A DNA stretch of 49,052 nt. It comes from Nitrospirota bacterium. Lineage in GTDB: Bacteria > JACPQY01. A model generated the notes under the pieces. The model worked only from the letters and a program-made list of their open reading frames with translations, did not search any database and was not told the origin of the DNA. This document shows, piece after piece, positions 35,223 to 43,286 of the stretch (positions within the stretch are counted from its first letter, which is position 1; each line of letters begins with the position of its first letter). The position numbers and the translations under genes were made by a program. Where the stretch lies: positions 1 to 49,052 of the forward strand of contig JACPQY010000036.1 of NCBI GenBank assembly GCA_016190245.1. The letters run 5' to 3'.

Positions 35223-36281
35223 TCAATCCGTCAGGGCAGCCCGGATCGCCGACTCAAACGGCGGGCGAAGGATCCCGCGGTCAGTGACGATGGCCGAGAT
35301 GTGCGTCGCCGGCGTGACGTCGAAGGCGGGATTCCAAACGCGAACGCGGGGGGGCGCCACGCGCCGCCCTCCCGCATTCTCCACCTCTCCGGGATCGCGC
35401 TGTTCGATGGGGATATTCTCACCGGAGGAGAGCGACAAGTCAAAAGTTGTCGAGGGAGCCGCCACGTAGAATGGGACCCCCGCCTCGCGCGCCGAGCACG
35501 CGAGGGCATACGTGCCGATCTTGTTCGCGGTGTCGCCGTTGGCGGCGATGCGATCCGCGCCCACGATCACGAAATCTACCCGCTCCCGCTTGAGGAGCCA
35601 GGCCGCGGCGCTGTCGATCAGGAGCGTCGCCGGGATCCGGGCTCGTTGCAGCTCCCAACACGTCAGCCGTGCGCCCTGGAAGAGCGGACGGGTTTCGCAC
35701 GCGAAGACGTGAAGATTCTTTCCCCGCCGCGCCGCCTCGATGAGAACGCCCAGGGCCGTCCCGTAGCTGCCCGTCGCCAAGGGCCCCGTGTTGCAAATCG
35801 TCAGGGCGCGAGCGGGGCTCGGCACAAGATCAACCCCCACCAGGCCGATCCTCCGGTTGGCCTCCGCCTCCATGTCCACCAGACGGCGAACCTCGGCCAG
35901 GATCGTTTCTCGGAGGTCGGCCCCGTTCGTGGCCTCCGATTCGTCCGTTCGTCGGCGGAGCGCCTCCATCGCCCAAAACAGGTTTCGAGCGGTCGGCCGC
36001 GTCCGCGAGAGGCGATCGATGGCGCGCCTCACCCGATCGCGCGTCTTCCTCACGTTCCCAGGCGCGGCGGTCGTCAAGGCCAAAGCCACGCCGTAAGCAC
36101 CCGCGACCCCGATGGCCGGAGCACCGCGCACCGCGAGCGTCTCGATCGCCCGCGCCACGTCCTCCACCGTCCGGCAGTTCAGGACGCGGATCCTCCCCGG
36201 TAGGAGGCGCTGGTCGAGGATCCGCACCGCTCTCCCGGTGAAGTCGATGATCCTGAGCGGACGATGACGCGCGGCGGTCAT
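35223..36281 (-). CDS. mtnA: Methylthioribose-1-phosphate isomerase
   Basis: 352 aa from ATG 36281, which overlaps the hemL stop (ATGA). It isomerises methylthioribose-1-phosphate to methylthioribulose-1-phosphate in methionine salvage. Seen: an eIF2B-like fold with RGAPAIGVAGAYGVALAL, the Cys motif LTICNTGPLATGSYGTALGV, GADRIAANGDTANKIGTY and an IPIEQRDPGEV-like end. The frame is open upstream to 37628, but that part is an out-of-frame reading of hemL. No other mtn genes are near. The family also includes deoxyribose/ribose-1-phosphate isomerases, so the substrate is likely but not certain. Confidence 0.93.
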   Translation of the reverse strand: MTAARHRPLRIIDFTGRAVRILDQRLLPGRIRVLNCRTVEDVARAIETLAVRGAPAIGVAGAYGVALALTTAAPGNVRKTRDRVRRAIDRLSRTRPTARNLFWAMEALRRRTDESEATNGADLRETILAEVRRLVDMEAEANRRIGLVGVDLVPSPARALTICNTGPLATGSYGTALGVLIEAARRGKNLHVFACETRPLFQGARLTCWELQRARIPATLLIDSAAAWLLKRERVDFVIVGADRIAANGDTANKIGTYALACSAREAGVPFYVAAPSTTFDLSLSSGENIPIEQRDPGEVENAGGRRVAPPRVRVWNPAFDVTPATHISAIVTDRGILRPPFESAIRAALTD

Positions 36282-37603
36282 GACCCTCTCCGCCTCCCGC
36301 CCGCTGCCATCTCGCCAAAGACGCGGTCCCATCGGCGGAGGGCGTCCTCGAGAATGCCGGGGGTGTGGGCGGCCGACAGGAAACAGGCCTCGAAAGGTGA
36401 AGGCGGGACGTACAGTCCGTGTCGAAGCGCCGAGTGGAAGTACCGGGAAAATGCCTTCCTGTCCGTGGCGGCTGCATCCGAATAGTTTCGCACCGGCCGG
36501 GAGGTGAAGAAGACCGTGAACAGCCCGCACGTCCAGGGCACCTCCACGGCGACGCCGTGGCGCGCAGCGAGCCGCTCCAGGGCCCGGGCTGTCTTCCGTG
36601 TGGAGCGCTCGAGTCGAGTGTAGAAGCCGGCCGAGCGCAGCTTCAGGAGGGCCGCGGTGCCCGCGGCCATGGCGGCCCGGTTCCCCGCCAGCGTACCCGC
36701 CTGGTACACGGGCCCCTCGGGAGCGAGACACCTCATGATCTCCTTGCGGCCGCCGTACACGCCGACCGGAAGCCCCCCCCCCATCACTTTCCCCGCGCAC
36801 ACGAGGTCGGGCCTCACGCCGAACAGCTGGACGGCGCCACCGAGGCGCACACGGAAGCCGGAGATCACCTCGTCGAAGAGCAGCACCGACCCGTGGCGGC
36901 GCGTTTCGACGCGCAGGGTCCTGAGAAAGCCGTGTTCGGGGTGCACGAGGCCCATGTTCGCAGCGATGGGTTCCACGATCACCGCAGCCACGTTCCGACC
37001 TTCGCGCGCCATGAGGCTTCGGAAGGCCTGGACGTCGTTGTAGGGCAGGACACGCGTTTCGCGGACATACGACCGGGGCACACCTCCGGAATCGGGAAGG
37101 GCGAAGGTGGCCGCGCCCGATCCGGCACGGGCGAGAAGGCCGTCCGCATGCCCGTGGTAGCATCCCTCGAATTTCACTACGAGGGATCGGCCCGTGAAGC
37201 CGCGCGCCAAGCGCACGGCGGACATCGCCGCCTCCGTTCCCGAGTTGACGAACCGGAGCCGTTCCATGACGGGGAACGCGCTTTGCACGAGTCGCGCCAA
37301 GGCGATCTCCTCGGGCACGGGTGAGCCCGTTACGCTCCCGCGCCGGGCGGCGTTGTGCACGGCCTGGGCGATCCCCCCGTCCGCGTGGCCGAGCAGAATC
37401 GCTCCGTAGGACAGCACGAAATCCGTGTAGCGGTTCCCGTCCACGTCCCACACGTAGGCGCCCCGGGCCCGCTCCACGAAGAGCGGTGTGCCGCCCACCG
37501 CGCGAAAGGCGCGAACGGGGCTGGACACACCCCCCACCAGCCGCCGCAACGCCTCGCGGTAGAGGGTTCGAGATCTGCGAAACCCCGGAGTCACCGCCTT
37601 CAC
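36278..37603 (-). CDS. hemL: Glutamate-1-semialdehyde 2,1-aminomutase
   Basis: 441 aa, GTG start. It converts glutamate-1-semialdehyde to 5-aminolevulinate with PLP, the step after HemA. Seen: GGVSSPVRAFRAVGGTP, VNSGTEAAMSAVRLARG, LLFDEVISGFRV and PLP-binding Lys272 in CAGKVMGGGLPVG, then YQAGTLAGNRAAM. Length is normal. It is on the opposite strand to hemA/hemC/hemD and translationally coupled to mtnA. A dispersed palindrome (37683-37763) fills the gap to rapZ. Confidence 0.96.
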   Translation of the reverse strand: MKAVTPGFRRSRTLYREALRRLVGGVSSPVRAFRAVGGTPLFVERARGAYVWDVDGNRYTDFVLSYGAILLGHADGGIAQAVHNAARRGSVTGSPVPEEIALARLVQSAFPVMERLRFVNSGTEAAMSAVRLARGFTGRSLVVKFEGCYHGHADGLLARAGSGAATFALPDSGGVPRSYVRETRVLPYNDVQAFRSLMAREGRNVAAVIVEPIAANMGLVHPEHGFLRTLRVETRRHGSVLLFDEVISGFRVRLGGAVQLFGVRPDLVCAGKVMGGGLPVGVYGGRKEIMRCLAPEGPVYQAGTLAGNRAAMAAGTAALLKLRSAGFYTRLERSTRKTARALERLAARHGVAVEVPWTCGLFTVFFTSRPVRNYSDAAATDRKAFSRYFHSALRHGLYVPPSPFEACFLSAAHTPGILEDALRRWDRVFGEMAAGGRRRGS

Positions 37604-37682
37604 ATACCACCGCGACGCGGAAAATCAATCGGTGCGCGTCGCCTCATCAACGTCTGGACGCGGAATGGGGTCGTGTCAGTGG

Positions 37683-37763
37683 GAGATGGCTTCGTCGCCA
37701 AACCCCCTCGCCATGACGAGGAAGGGGGTCATTGCGATCCGCGGCAGGCGGAGAAGCGATCTC
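37683..37763. repeat. Dispersed palindromic element, copy 3
   Basis: Left half GAGATGGCTTCGTCGCC...CTCGCCATGACG, right half GTCATTGCGATCC...AGAAGCGATCTC, with the inner CCGCGGCAGGCGG palindrome also seen in copy 1. It fills most of the 193-nt gap between hemL and rapZ. Confidence 0.8.
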
Positions 37764-37796
37764 GTCGCTCCACTACTTCTCCGGACCTCAAGAGGA

Positions 37797-38822
37797 TCAA
37801 CCCGACTCGACTTCGCGATGAGAAACGGACACGGGCCAGCCGCCGCCCGAAAGGATCGGGGCGAGCTCCTCCACGACCGCCACTGACCGGTGCCGCCCGC
37901 CCGTGCAGCCGATGGCGAGCGTGAGGTAGGACTTGCCCTCCTTCAGATACCGCGGCAGCAGCAAGTCAAGAAGGGACCGAAGTCGCGCGATGAATTGCGG
38001 CCAGTCGGGATCCTCCTTCACGAAGCCCCTCACCTCGTCGTCCCTGCCGTCCTTGTCACGCAGGCCCTCCTGGAAGAAGGGGTTGACGAGGAAGCGCACG
38101 TCCAGCACCACATCTCCCTCGGGCGGGATGCCGTTGTTGAAGGCAAAGGACTTGAGATGAACCCGCAGCTTCTCGCGCCCCTGGGCGGTGCCGAAACGCT
38201 GCATGATGAATTCTCTCAACTGGTGGACGTTGTAGTCCGAGGTGTCCAGCACCATGTCCGCCAACTCCCTCACGGCGCTCAGTTGCTTCCGTTCGTGCCG
38301 GATCCCGGCCTGCACGGAGCCCTCCGGGGAAAAAGGATGCTTGCGCCGGGTCTCGCTGAAGCGCCGCAGCAGCACGTCGTCGCGGGCGTCGAGATACAGA
38401 ACCTCCAGGTGCGACCCCCTTGCCTTGATCTCCCGGATGGTGGCCTCGATTCCTGCCAGGAATTCCCTCTCGCGGCCGTCGATCAGGAGCGCCAACTTCC
38501 GAACCTCCCCGCTCGAATGCCCGAACAGATCGATCAGCTTGCTCAGGAGGGCGACGGGGATGTTGTCCACGCAATAGTAGCCCACGTCCTCCAGCGCCTT
38601 GCTCGCCGTGGACTTGCCCGATCCCGACATGCCCGTAACCACCACGATCCGCAGGCCCGCCGTAGGCCGGACGTAGTCCCGCGCAGGAGCCGCGCCGGCC
38701 TCCGCCGCTCTTCGCGCAGCCGCCTTGCCGGGATCCCCGCCGGATCGCACCTTCACCGACCGAGCCCGCCCGGACCCCACGCGGGCACCGTCAGGCCGCG
38801 TCCGAGCCCCGGACGCGGGCAC
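37797..38822 (-). CDS. rapZ: RapZ-type P-loop protein (RNase adapter/nucleotide-binding regulator)
   Basis: 341 aa from ATG 38822. Seen: Walker A VTGMSGSGKST (about 62-72), YYCVDNIPVALL, LYLDARDDVLLRRFSETRRKHP and the C-terminal IGCTGGRHRSVAVVEEL that is diagnostic of RapZ/YvcJ. In E. coli RapZ guides RNase E to GlmZ sRNA; in other phyla the role is less clear. It is about 55 residues longer at the N-terminus than usual, basic and low-complexity; a GTG at 38780 would remove the 32-nt overlap with hpf and may be the true start. ptsN, usual between hpf and rapZ, is absent. Confidence 0.92.
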   Translation of the reverse strand: MPASGARTRPDGARVGSGRARSVKVRSGGDPGKAAARRAAEAGAAPARDYVRPTAGLRIVVVTGMSGSGKSTASKALEDVGYYCVDNIPVALLSKLIDLFGHSSGEVRKLALLIDGREREFLAGIEATIREIKARGSHLEVLYLDARDDVLLRRFSETRRKHPFSPEGSVQAGIRHERKQLSAVRELADMVLDTSDYNVHQLREFIMQRFGTAQGREKLRVHLKSFAFNNGIPPEGDVVLDVRFLVNPFFQEGLRDKDGRDDEVRGFVKEDPDWPQFIARLRSLLDLLLPRYLKEGKSYLTLAIGCTGGRHRSVAVVEELAPILSGGGWPVSVSHREVESG

Positions 38823-39117
38823 GTCGTTGTAACCGATCCTTCCGCTTGTGGAGCTGAACGCGGATCTTCTCGAAGGCGTCCGACGCGGACTCGCCGGGCG
38901 ACCGGCCGCGTCCGCTCGCCGCCACGGGTCCCCCCTTGGTCTTGATCGCGATCAGCGCGCGAATCAGGCCCCGCTCCCGCCGGAACGAGATCTCCGCGTG
39001 CTGCGTCGCCACGCCCCCGCGGGCCTTCAACAGGTACTTCCCCAGCCGATCCAGATGCTCCTCAACAATCCCCTCGACCATGGGGTCAACCTCCACGTTG
39101 CGGTAGTGAATGGCCAT
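38791..39117 (-). CDS. hpf: Ribosome hibernation promoting factor, short form
   Basis: 108 aa, ATG 39117, 8 nt after the rpoN stop. It binds 30S/70S ribosomes in stationary phase. Seen: the conserved start MAIHYRNVEVDP, VEEHLDRLGKYL, ISFRRERGLIRALIAIK and the C-terminal helix FEKIRVQLHKRKDRLQR. The long C-terminal dimerisation domain is absent, so it is the short type. Its place after rpoN is the standard arrangement. Confidence 0.93.
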   Translation of the reverse strand: MAIHYRNVEVDPMVEGIVEEHLDRLGKYLLKARGGVATQHAEISFRRERGLIRALIAIKTKGGPVAASGRGRSPGESASDAFEKIRVQLHKRKDRLQRRARVRGSDAA

Positions 39118-39125
39118 GGCCTGAC

Positions 39126-40565
39126 CTACCGCTGCCGCCGCATGTAGGCAGGCGGGATCCCGGCCTGCTCGCGATACTTGGCCACGGTCCGCCTCGAGAT
39201 GTTGATCCCCTTGGAGCGGAGATGCTTCGCGATCTCCATGTCGGAGAGAGGCTTCCGCTTGTTTTCGTTCTCGATCAGGACGTGGAAATCGTGCTTGATG
39301 GCCTCCGTCGCGATGTTCGTCCCCTGGCGCGTCACCATCCCTGTCGAGAAGAATCTCTTCATGCGCAAAATGCCGTGGGGCGTATCGGCCGTCTTGTTGC
39401 TCGTGACACGGCTCACGGTCGACTCGTGCACCCCGACCTCACGTGCTACCTCCTTGAGGGTCAACGGCTTGAGGAAGCTGATCCCGTGATCGAGAAAATC
39501 CCGCTGAAACTTCACCAGGGCCTTGGCCACCTTGTAGATGGTCTTCTGCCGCTGGTCGATGCTCTTGATGAGCCAGAGAGCGGAGCGCACACGCTCGCGG
39601 ATGAAGGCGCGCTCTTTCTCGCCCAGGTCCCGGCGCTGCGCCATCTGCCGATAGACCGGATTGATGACGACATTCGGCAGGGAATCGTTGTTCAGAAGCA
39701 CTTCGTAGTCGTTTCCCACCTTTCGAATGGCTACATCCGGCGTGACGTAGTTCGGTTCCTCCGCGCTGAATGTGCGGCCCGGCTTGGGGTTCAGTCCCTT
39801 GATGACCCGGATGGCCTGCGATGCCTCGCGTGGCGAGAGACTGAGCGCCTTCGAGAGGCCCTTGGGGTCGTTCTTGGCCACGTACTCCAGCCCCTCGCGG
39901 ATCACCCGCGGCACGAACGAATCGCGCAACCCGAGCTGCGCCGCCTGAATGAGCAGACACTCTTTCATGTCGCGCGCGCCCACACCGCTGGGATCGAGTT
40001 TCTGAACAACCGCCAGCGCCTCTTCCAATCGCTTCACATCAATCCCGTTCTGGCCGGCCAGGGCCTCGAGGGGGTCCTCCAGGTAGCCGTTGTCGTTTAG
40101 ATTCCCGATAATCACACCGGCTGCAGCGAGAACCTCCGGCTCGACCTTCTGAAGTCCGAGCTGCCAGGAAAGATGGTCCGCAAGGTTGCCGGCCCGCACC
40201 AGGTAGCTTTCCTGGCTGGGCATCTCGACAGGGCTGGCCAAGTTGGGGATGCGGATGTCCGAGTCTTTGATGATGCTTTCGAGATACTGGTCCTCCGCGT
40301 CCGTGGCTTTCCCGTTCCCCGCCCGCTCCGGTTGCTCGGGCTCGTAGGCCTCGTCCGGGGGAGCGGCCGTGACACCGTCGGTCTTGCCCAGACGGTTCTT
40401 CTCGTAGCTGAGCTCCTCGAGCGCCGGGTTCACCTCCAGCTCCGACTTCAGGTATTCCTCCAGCTCCAGCGTCGGCATCTGGAGCAGTTTCAGCGAGAGC
40501 TGGAGCTGCGGCACCAGGATGAGTTGCTGGCTCAGCCGGAGGTCCTGCTTGATCTCGAGTCTCAT
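39126..40565 (-). CDS. rpoN: RNA polymerase sigma-54 factor
   Basis: 479 aa from ATG 40565, 4 nt after the lptB stop; the open frame upstream overlaps lptB and is not used. Region I is Gln/Leu-rich (LRLSQQLILVPQLQLSLKLLQM), followed by an acidic region II, a core-binding region, the helix-turn-helix VARE.GVHESTVSRVTSNK and the RpoN box RRTVAKYREQ close to the C-terminus, which reads the -24 element. It is needed for the -24/-12 promoters proposed at 4860, 19396 and 23271. No enhancer-binding protein gene is in the window. Confidence 0.97.
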   Translation of the reverse strand: MRLEIKQDLRLSQQLILVPQLQLSLKLLQMPTLELEEYLKSELEVNPALEELSYEKNRLGKTDGVTAAPPDEAYEPEQPERAGNGKATDAEDQYLESIIKDSDIRIPNLASPVEMPSQESYLVRAGNLADHLSWQLGLQKVEPEVLAAAGVIIGNLNDNGYLEDPLEALAGQNGIDVKRLEEALAVVQKLDPSGVGARDMKECLLIQAAQLGLRDSFVPRVIREGLEYVAKNDPKGLSKALSLSPREASQAIRVIKGLNPKPGRTFSAEEPNYVTPDVAIRKVGNDYEVLLNNDSLPNVVINPVYRQMAQRRDLGEKERAFIRERVRSALWLIKSIDQRQKTIYKVAKALVKFQRDFLDHGISFLKPLTLKEVAREVGVHESTVSRVTSNKTADTPHGILRMKRFFSTGMVTRQGTNIATEAIKHDFHVLIENENKRKPLSDMEIAKHLRSKGINISRRTVAKYREQAGIPPAYMRRQR

Positions 40566-40569
40566 CGGG

Positions 40570-41304
40570 TCAGAACCGGAAGCTTGGCCCCAGATAAAAC
40601 TCGCGGGCCTTGGCACTGGAGGCAATCACCTGGGGAGGACCCTCCTCCAGGATGCTCCCCTCGTGGATCAGGTATGCCCGATCGCACACATCGAGCGTGT
40701 CCCGCACGTTGTGGTCCGAGAGGATGATGCCGATGCTCTTGGAAGCCATGTAGCGGATGATCTGCTGGATCTCCCCCACCGTGATAGGATCGATGCCGGA
40801 GAACGGTTCGTCAAGTAGAAAGAAGAGCGGCTCGAGAACGAAGGCGCGGGCAATCTCGACGCGCCGGCGCTCGCCGCCGGAGAGGACCAAGGCCTTCTTC
40901 TCGGCCAGGTGGCCCACACGAAACTCATCCATCACCGCCGTCAAGCGTTTTCGTTTCTCCCTCCCGCTGAGGGGAAGGATGTCCAGACTGGCAAGGATGT
41001 TCTCCTGTACGGACATTTTCCGGAAGACGGACGGCTCCTGCGGCAGGTAGAGCAGGCCGGCCTGGGCGCGTTTGTGCACGGGGTAGGCGGTGATCTGCGT
41101 GCCGTCGAGCCAGACGGCCCCGCTGTCCGGACGGACGAGCCCCGTGATCATGTGGAACGTCGTCGTCTTCCCGGCCCCGTTGGGGCCCAGCAGCCCGACC
41201 ACCTCGCCCGGCCCGACGTGGACGTTCACCCCGTCCACCACCGTGCGGCCGCGGTAGCTCTTGCGCAGCAACTCCGTGCGCAGCCTCTTGCTACTCGCGG
41301 ACAT
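40570..41304 (-). CDS. lptB: LPS export ABC transporter ATPase
   Basis: 244 aa. LptB powers lipopolysaccharide extraction by the LptB2FG complex at the inner membrane. Seen: Walker A GPNGAGKTTTF, signature LSGGERRRVEIARAF, Walker B FFLLDEPFSGIDP, switch His in ILSDHNVRDTL and the LptB-type tail EGSILEEGPP. ATG 41304 lies 14 nt inside the end of the lptC/A-like gene, implying coupling. Confidence 0.97.
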   Translation of the reverse strand: MSASSKRLRTELLRKSYRGRTVVDGVNVHVGPGEVVGLLGPNGAGKTTTFHMITGLVRPDSGAVWLDGTQITAYPVHKRAQAGLLYLPQEPSVFRKMSVQENILASLDILPLSGREKRKRLTAVMDEFRVGHLAEKKALVLSGGERRRVEIARAFVLEPLFFLLDEPFSGIDPITVGEIQQIIRYMASKSIGIILSDHNVRDTLDVCDRAYLIHEGSILEEGPPQVIASSAKAREFYLGPSFRF

Positions 41305-42106
41305 CTTTCTCCGGGATGAACGCCCGGACCGGCGTCTGCTCCGAACCGAGCACCAACATCTTCTTCTCCTTCACAATGATCTTCACCCGATCGCCGCTGG
41401 ACACCTTCTCCCCCTGGTGGATCTTGGGCGAACCCGTCAACAGCATCTCCCCCAGACGCTTGCTGTAGACCCCCTCCTGACCCTCGGCCCACGTGGCCGC
41501 GTCTTCGCGATCGATGACGCGCACCCCCCCCCGGGCCGTGAAGCCGATCACTTCGTGCGTCTTGGGGTCGTAGTTCGCATCCAGGGTCTCGGACTTGATC
41601 AGATACTCCACCGTCTTGGCAACCACATGGCCGCTGAAGGTGGCCTTGTCCGTGTTGTCATGCGCCGTCATCTCGTCCGATACGATCTCGATGATCTGGG
41701 GCTTTCGCGGCTGCTCGGCCCCTTCCGGCGCCACGTCGAGTTGGGCCACGGTCAACACGCCGCCCACGAGGCCGAAGACGTTGGCCGGCCGATCTACCCG
41801 ACCCTCGGGCGCCCGACTCTCCAAGCTCTCCTTCTCGTTGAAACTCGATCGAAGACTGACTTCCCGGAGCGACACGTGATCCCAAGCCTCGTCTGCGACG
41901 GCCTCTTCGGCCCATACGTCCCAGCCCAAGCGACCCCCCTTGAAAACATTCATCCGCACGCCACGAAGCTGGCGATCAAGCGCCGGGCTCACCGAAACCG
42001 GGCTTTCCCCCCCCCGTGGGTGGGTCTCCAGACGGAGAACGGCCGTGAGGATCCAAACCAAGACGGCCACGGTCCCAAGCACGTATGCCGTCAATCGAAT
42101 TCGCAC
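41291..42106 (-). CDS. LptC-LptA-like fusion protein
   Basis: 271 aa, GTG start at 42106. N-terminal membrane anchor (about 6-24, VLGTVAVLVWILTAVL), a short LptC-like jellyroll region (about 45-120, MNVFKGGRLGWDVWAEEAV...VSLREVSLRS), then a full LptA/OstA-type repeat region (about 138-255): IEIVSDEMTAHDNTDKATF, FSGHVVAKTVEYLIKSETLDA, ARGGVRVIDREDAATWAEG, LTGSPKIHQGEKVSSGDRV. LptC and LptA are normally separate parts of the periplasmic LPS bridge; here one anchored protein could serve both. It lies directly before lptB, where lptC and lptA usually are, and no separate lptA follows. The domain boundary is my estimate. Confidence 0.8.
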   Translation of the reverse strand: MRIRLTAYVLGTVAVLVWILTAVLRLETHPRGGESPVSVSPALDRQLRGVRMNVFKGGRLGWDVWAEEAVADEAWDHVSLREVSLRSSFNEKESLESRAPEGRVDRPANVFGLVGGVLTVAQLDVAPEGAEQPRKPQIIEIVSDEMTAHDNTDKATFSGHVVAKTVEYLIKSETLDANYDPKTHEVIGFTARGGVRVIDREDAATWAEGQEGVYSKRLGEMLLTGSPKIHQGEKVSSGDRVKIIVKEKKMLVLGSEQTPVRAFIPEKDVRE

Positions 42107-42273
42107 GGGATCAGCCTATCACCAATCCCCCACGGTGTAAACAAAATACCCCTCGCTCTGGCCCTATCCTTGCTAGGATGGCACAAGTAGTCGTAGTTAC
42201 AGCAAGAACAATACCGAAATGACGGGAGAATACGCCTAGCTCCACCACCTACCTGCCCCCCCTTCGACCAGTG
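42107..42273. other. 167-nt gap upstream of lptC/A
   Basis: It probably carries the promoter of the lpt-rpoN cluster on the minus strand; TTGTTT with TGATAG at 17-nt spacing is the best candidate but weak. An ATCCT-TGCT-AGGAT hairpin is present. Nothing else is supported. Confidence 0.35.
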
Positions 42274-43251
42274 CTACCGCCCGAGCCCGAAAGCCGGCGA
42301 TGGAACCACGCCGAACCCGTCAGCCGTGCGCACGGAGCGCACCACGGCCTGGGCGCATACCTCATCCGCCGCCGCCCCGATGTTCTTCGCGTCCGTCGCC
42401 TCTCCACCGACGGAGAGGACGATGATGACGTCGCCATCTACCGGAGTCTGGAAGGGCCGGATCACGCGGGCCAGCCCGTTGCCGGCCATCCTGGCCGCCA
42501 CGAAGGCATCACCCTTGGCCAGGCGCCCGTTGGTCACGACCAGCGCGAGCGTGGTGTGCTGAGGGAGTAGAACATCCTCGCGGCGCACGCCCGAGCGCAG
42601 CAACGCCATGGTATCGAGGAACTTCCCATCCGCGTCCCGCGCGCCCGCGAGGATTCGGCCCGTGTCCGGCTCGCAGACATCCCCAAACGCATTCACCACA
42701 ACGAGCGCGCCAACAACCACATTGCCGTCCATCCGGATTGACGCGCACCCCACCCCTCCCTTGGAAGCCGACAGGAAACCGTGGAACTTGCCCACCGTGG
42801 CGCCGGTGCCGGCGCCCACGCTACCTTCCGCAGGGGCCGAATCTCGGGCTGCCTCGCAGGCCCGCAAGGCCAAGTCGGCGTCCGGCCGCTCGATCCGTCC
42901 ACTGCGTGCCAGGCCGAACGGCAGGTCGAACAGAACGGCCGTCGGGACGACGGGCACCCGCGCGATCTTCACGTCCAGCCCGACGCCCGCCGATTCAAGA
43001 TGGCGGACCACTCCGCCTGCCGCGTCCAGCCCGAAGGCGCTCCCCCCCGCGAACACGACGGCATGCACCCACCCTCCGGAATGATGCGGAAGGAGGGCGT
43101 CCACCTGACGCGTCCCCGTCGCCCCCCCGAGGAGCAACGCGGCGCCGAAGGCCGGGCGATCGAACAGCGCCACCGTGATCCCGCTCCCCCCCCCCGGGGT
43201 GGACGCGTGCCCGATCCGAACGCCGGGAACGTCGGTCACGCTTCCGCTCAT
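42274..43251 (-). CDS. P1-family (S58, DmpA/NylC-like) peptidase
   Basis: 325 aa. The family contains self-processing N-terminal nucleophile aminopeptidases and amide hydrolases. Seen: VPGVRIGHAST, LLGGATGTRQVDAL, VFAGGSAFGLDAAGGV, GSVGAGTGATVGKF and the processing region HTTLALVVTN (His232-Thr233-Thr234). The residue before the likely nucleophile Thr is His, where NylC-type proteins have Asn, so processing may differ. Length is normal. It lies 35 nt after bamD on the same strand and is probably last in that run. The physiological substrate cannot be told. Confidence 0.88.
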   Translation of the reverse strand: MSGSVTDVPGVRIGHASTPGGGSGITVALFDRPAFGAALLLGGATGTRQVDALLPHHSGGWVHAVVFAGGSAFGLDAAGGVVRHLESAGVGLDVKIARVPVVPTAVLFDLPFGLARSGRIERPDADLALRACEAARDSAPAEGSVGAGTGATVGKFHGFLSASKGGVGCASIRMDGNVVVGALVVVNAFGDVCEPDTGRILAGARDADGKFLDTMALLRSGVRREDVLLPQHTTLALVVTNGRLAKGDAFVAARMAGNGLARVIRPFQTPVDGDVIIVLSVGGEATDAKNIGAAADEVCAQAVVRSVRTADGFGVVPSPAFGLGR

Positions 43252-43286
43252 CGGCCGGGTCGCCGAACGCCGGTCCGCTCCGGCGC

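Noticed and set aside
36282-37628. Extension of the mtnA frame upstream to 37628
   Set aside because: The extension is hemL read in another frame; mtnA homology begins at ATG 36281.
42178-42193. TGGCACAAGTAGTCG as a plus-strand sigma-54 promoter
   Set aside because: No TTGC at -12, and it points towards the 3' end of the minus-strand peptidase gene.
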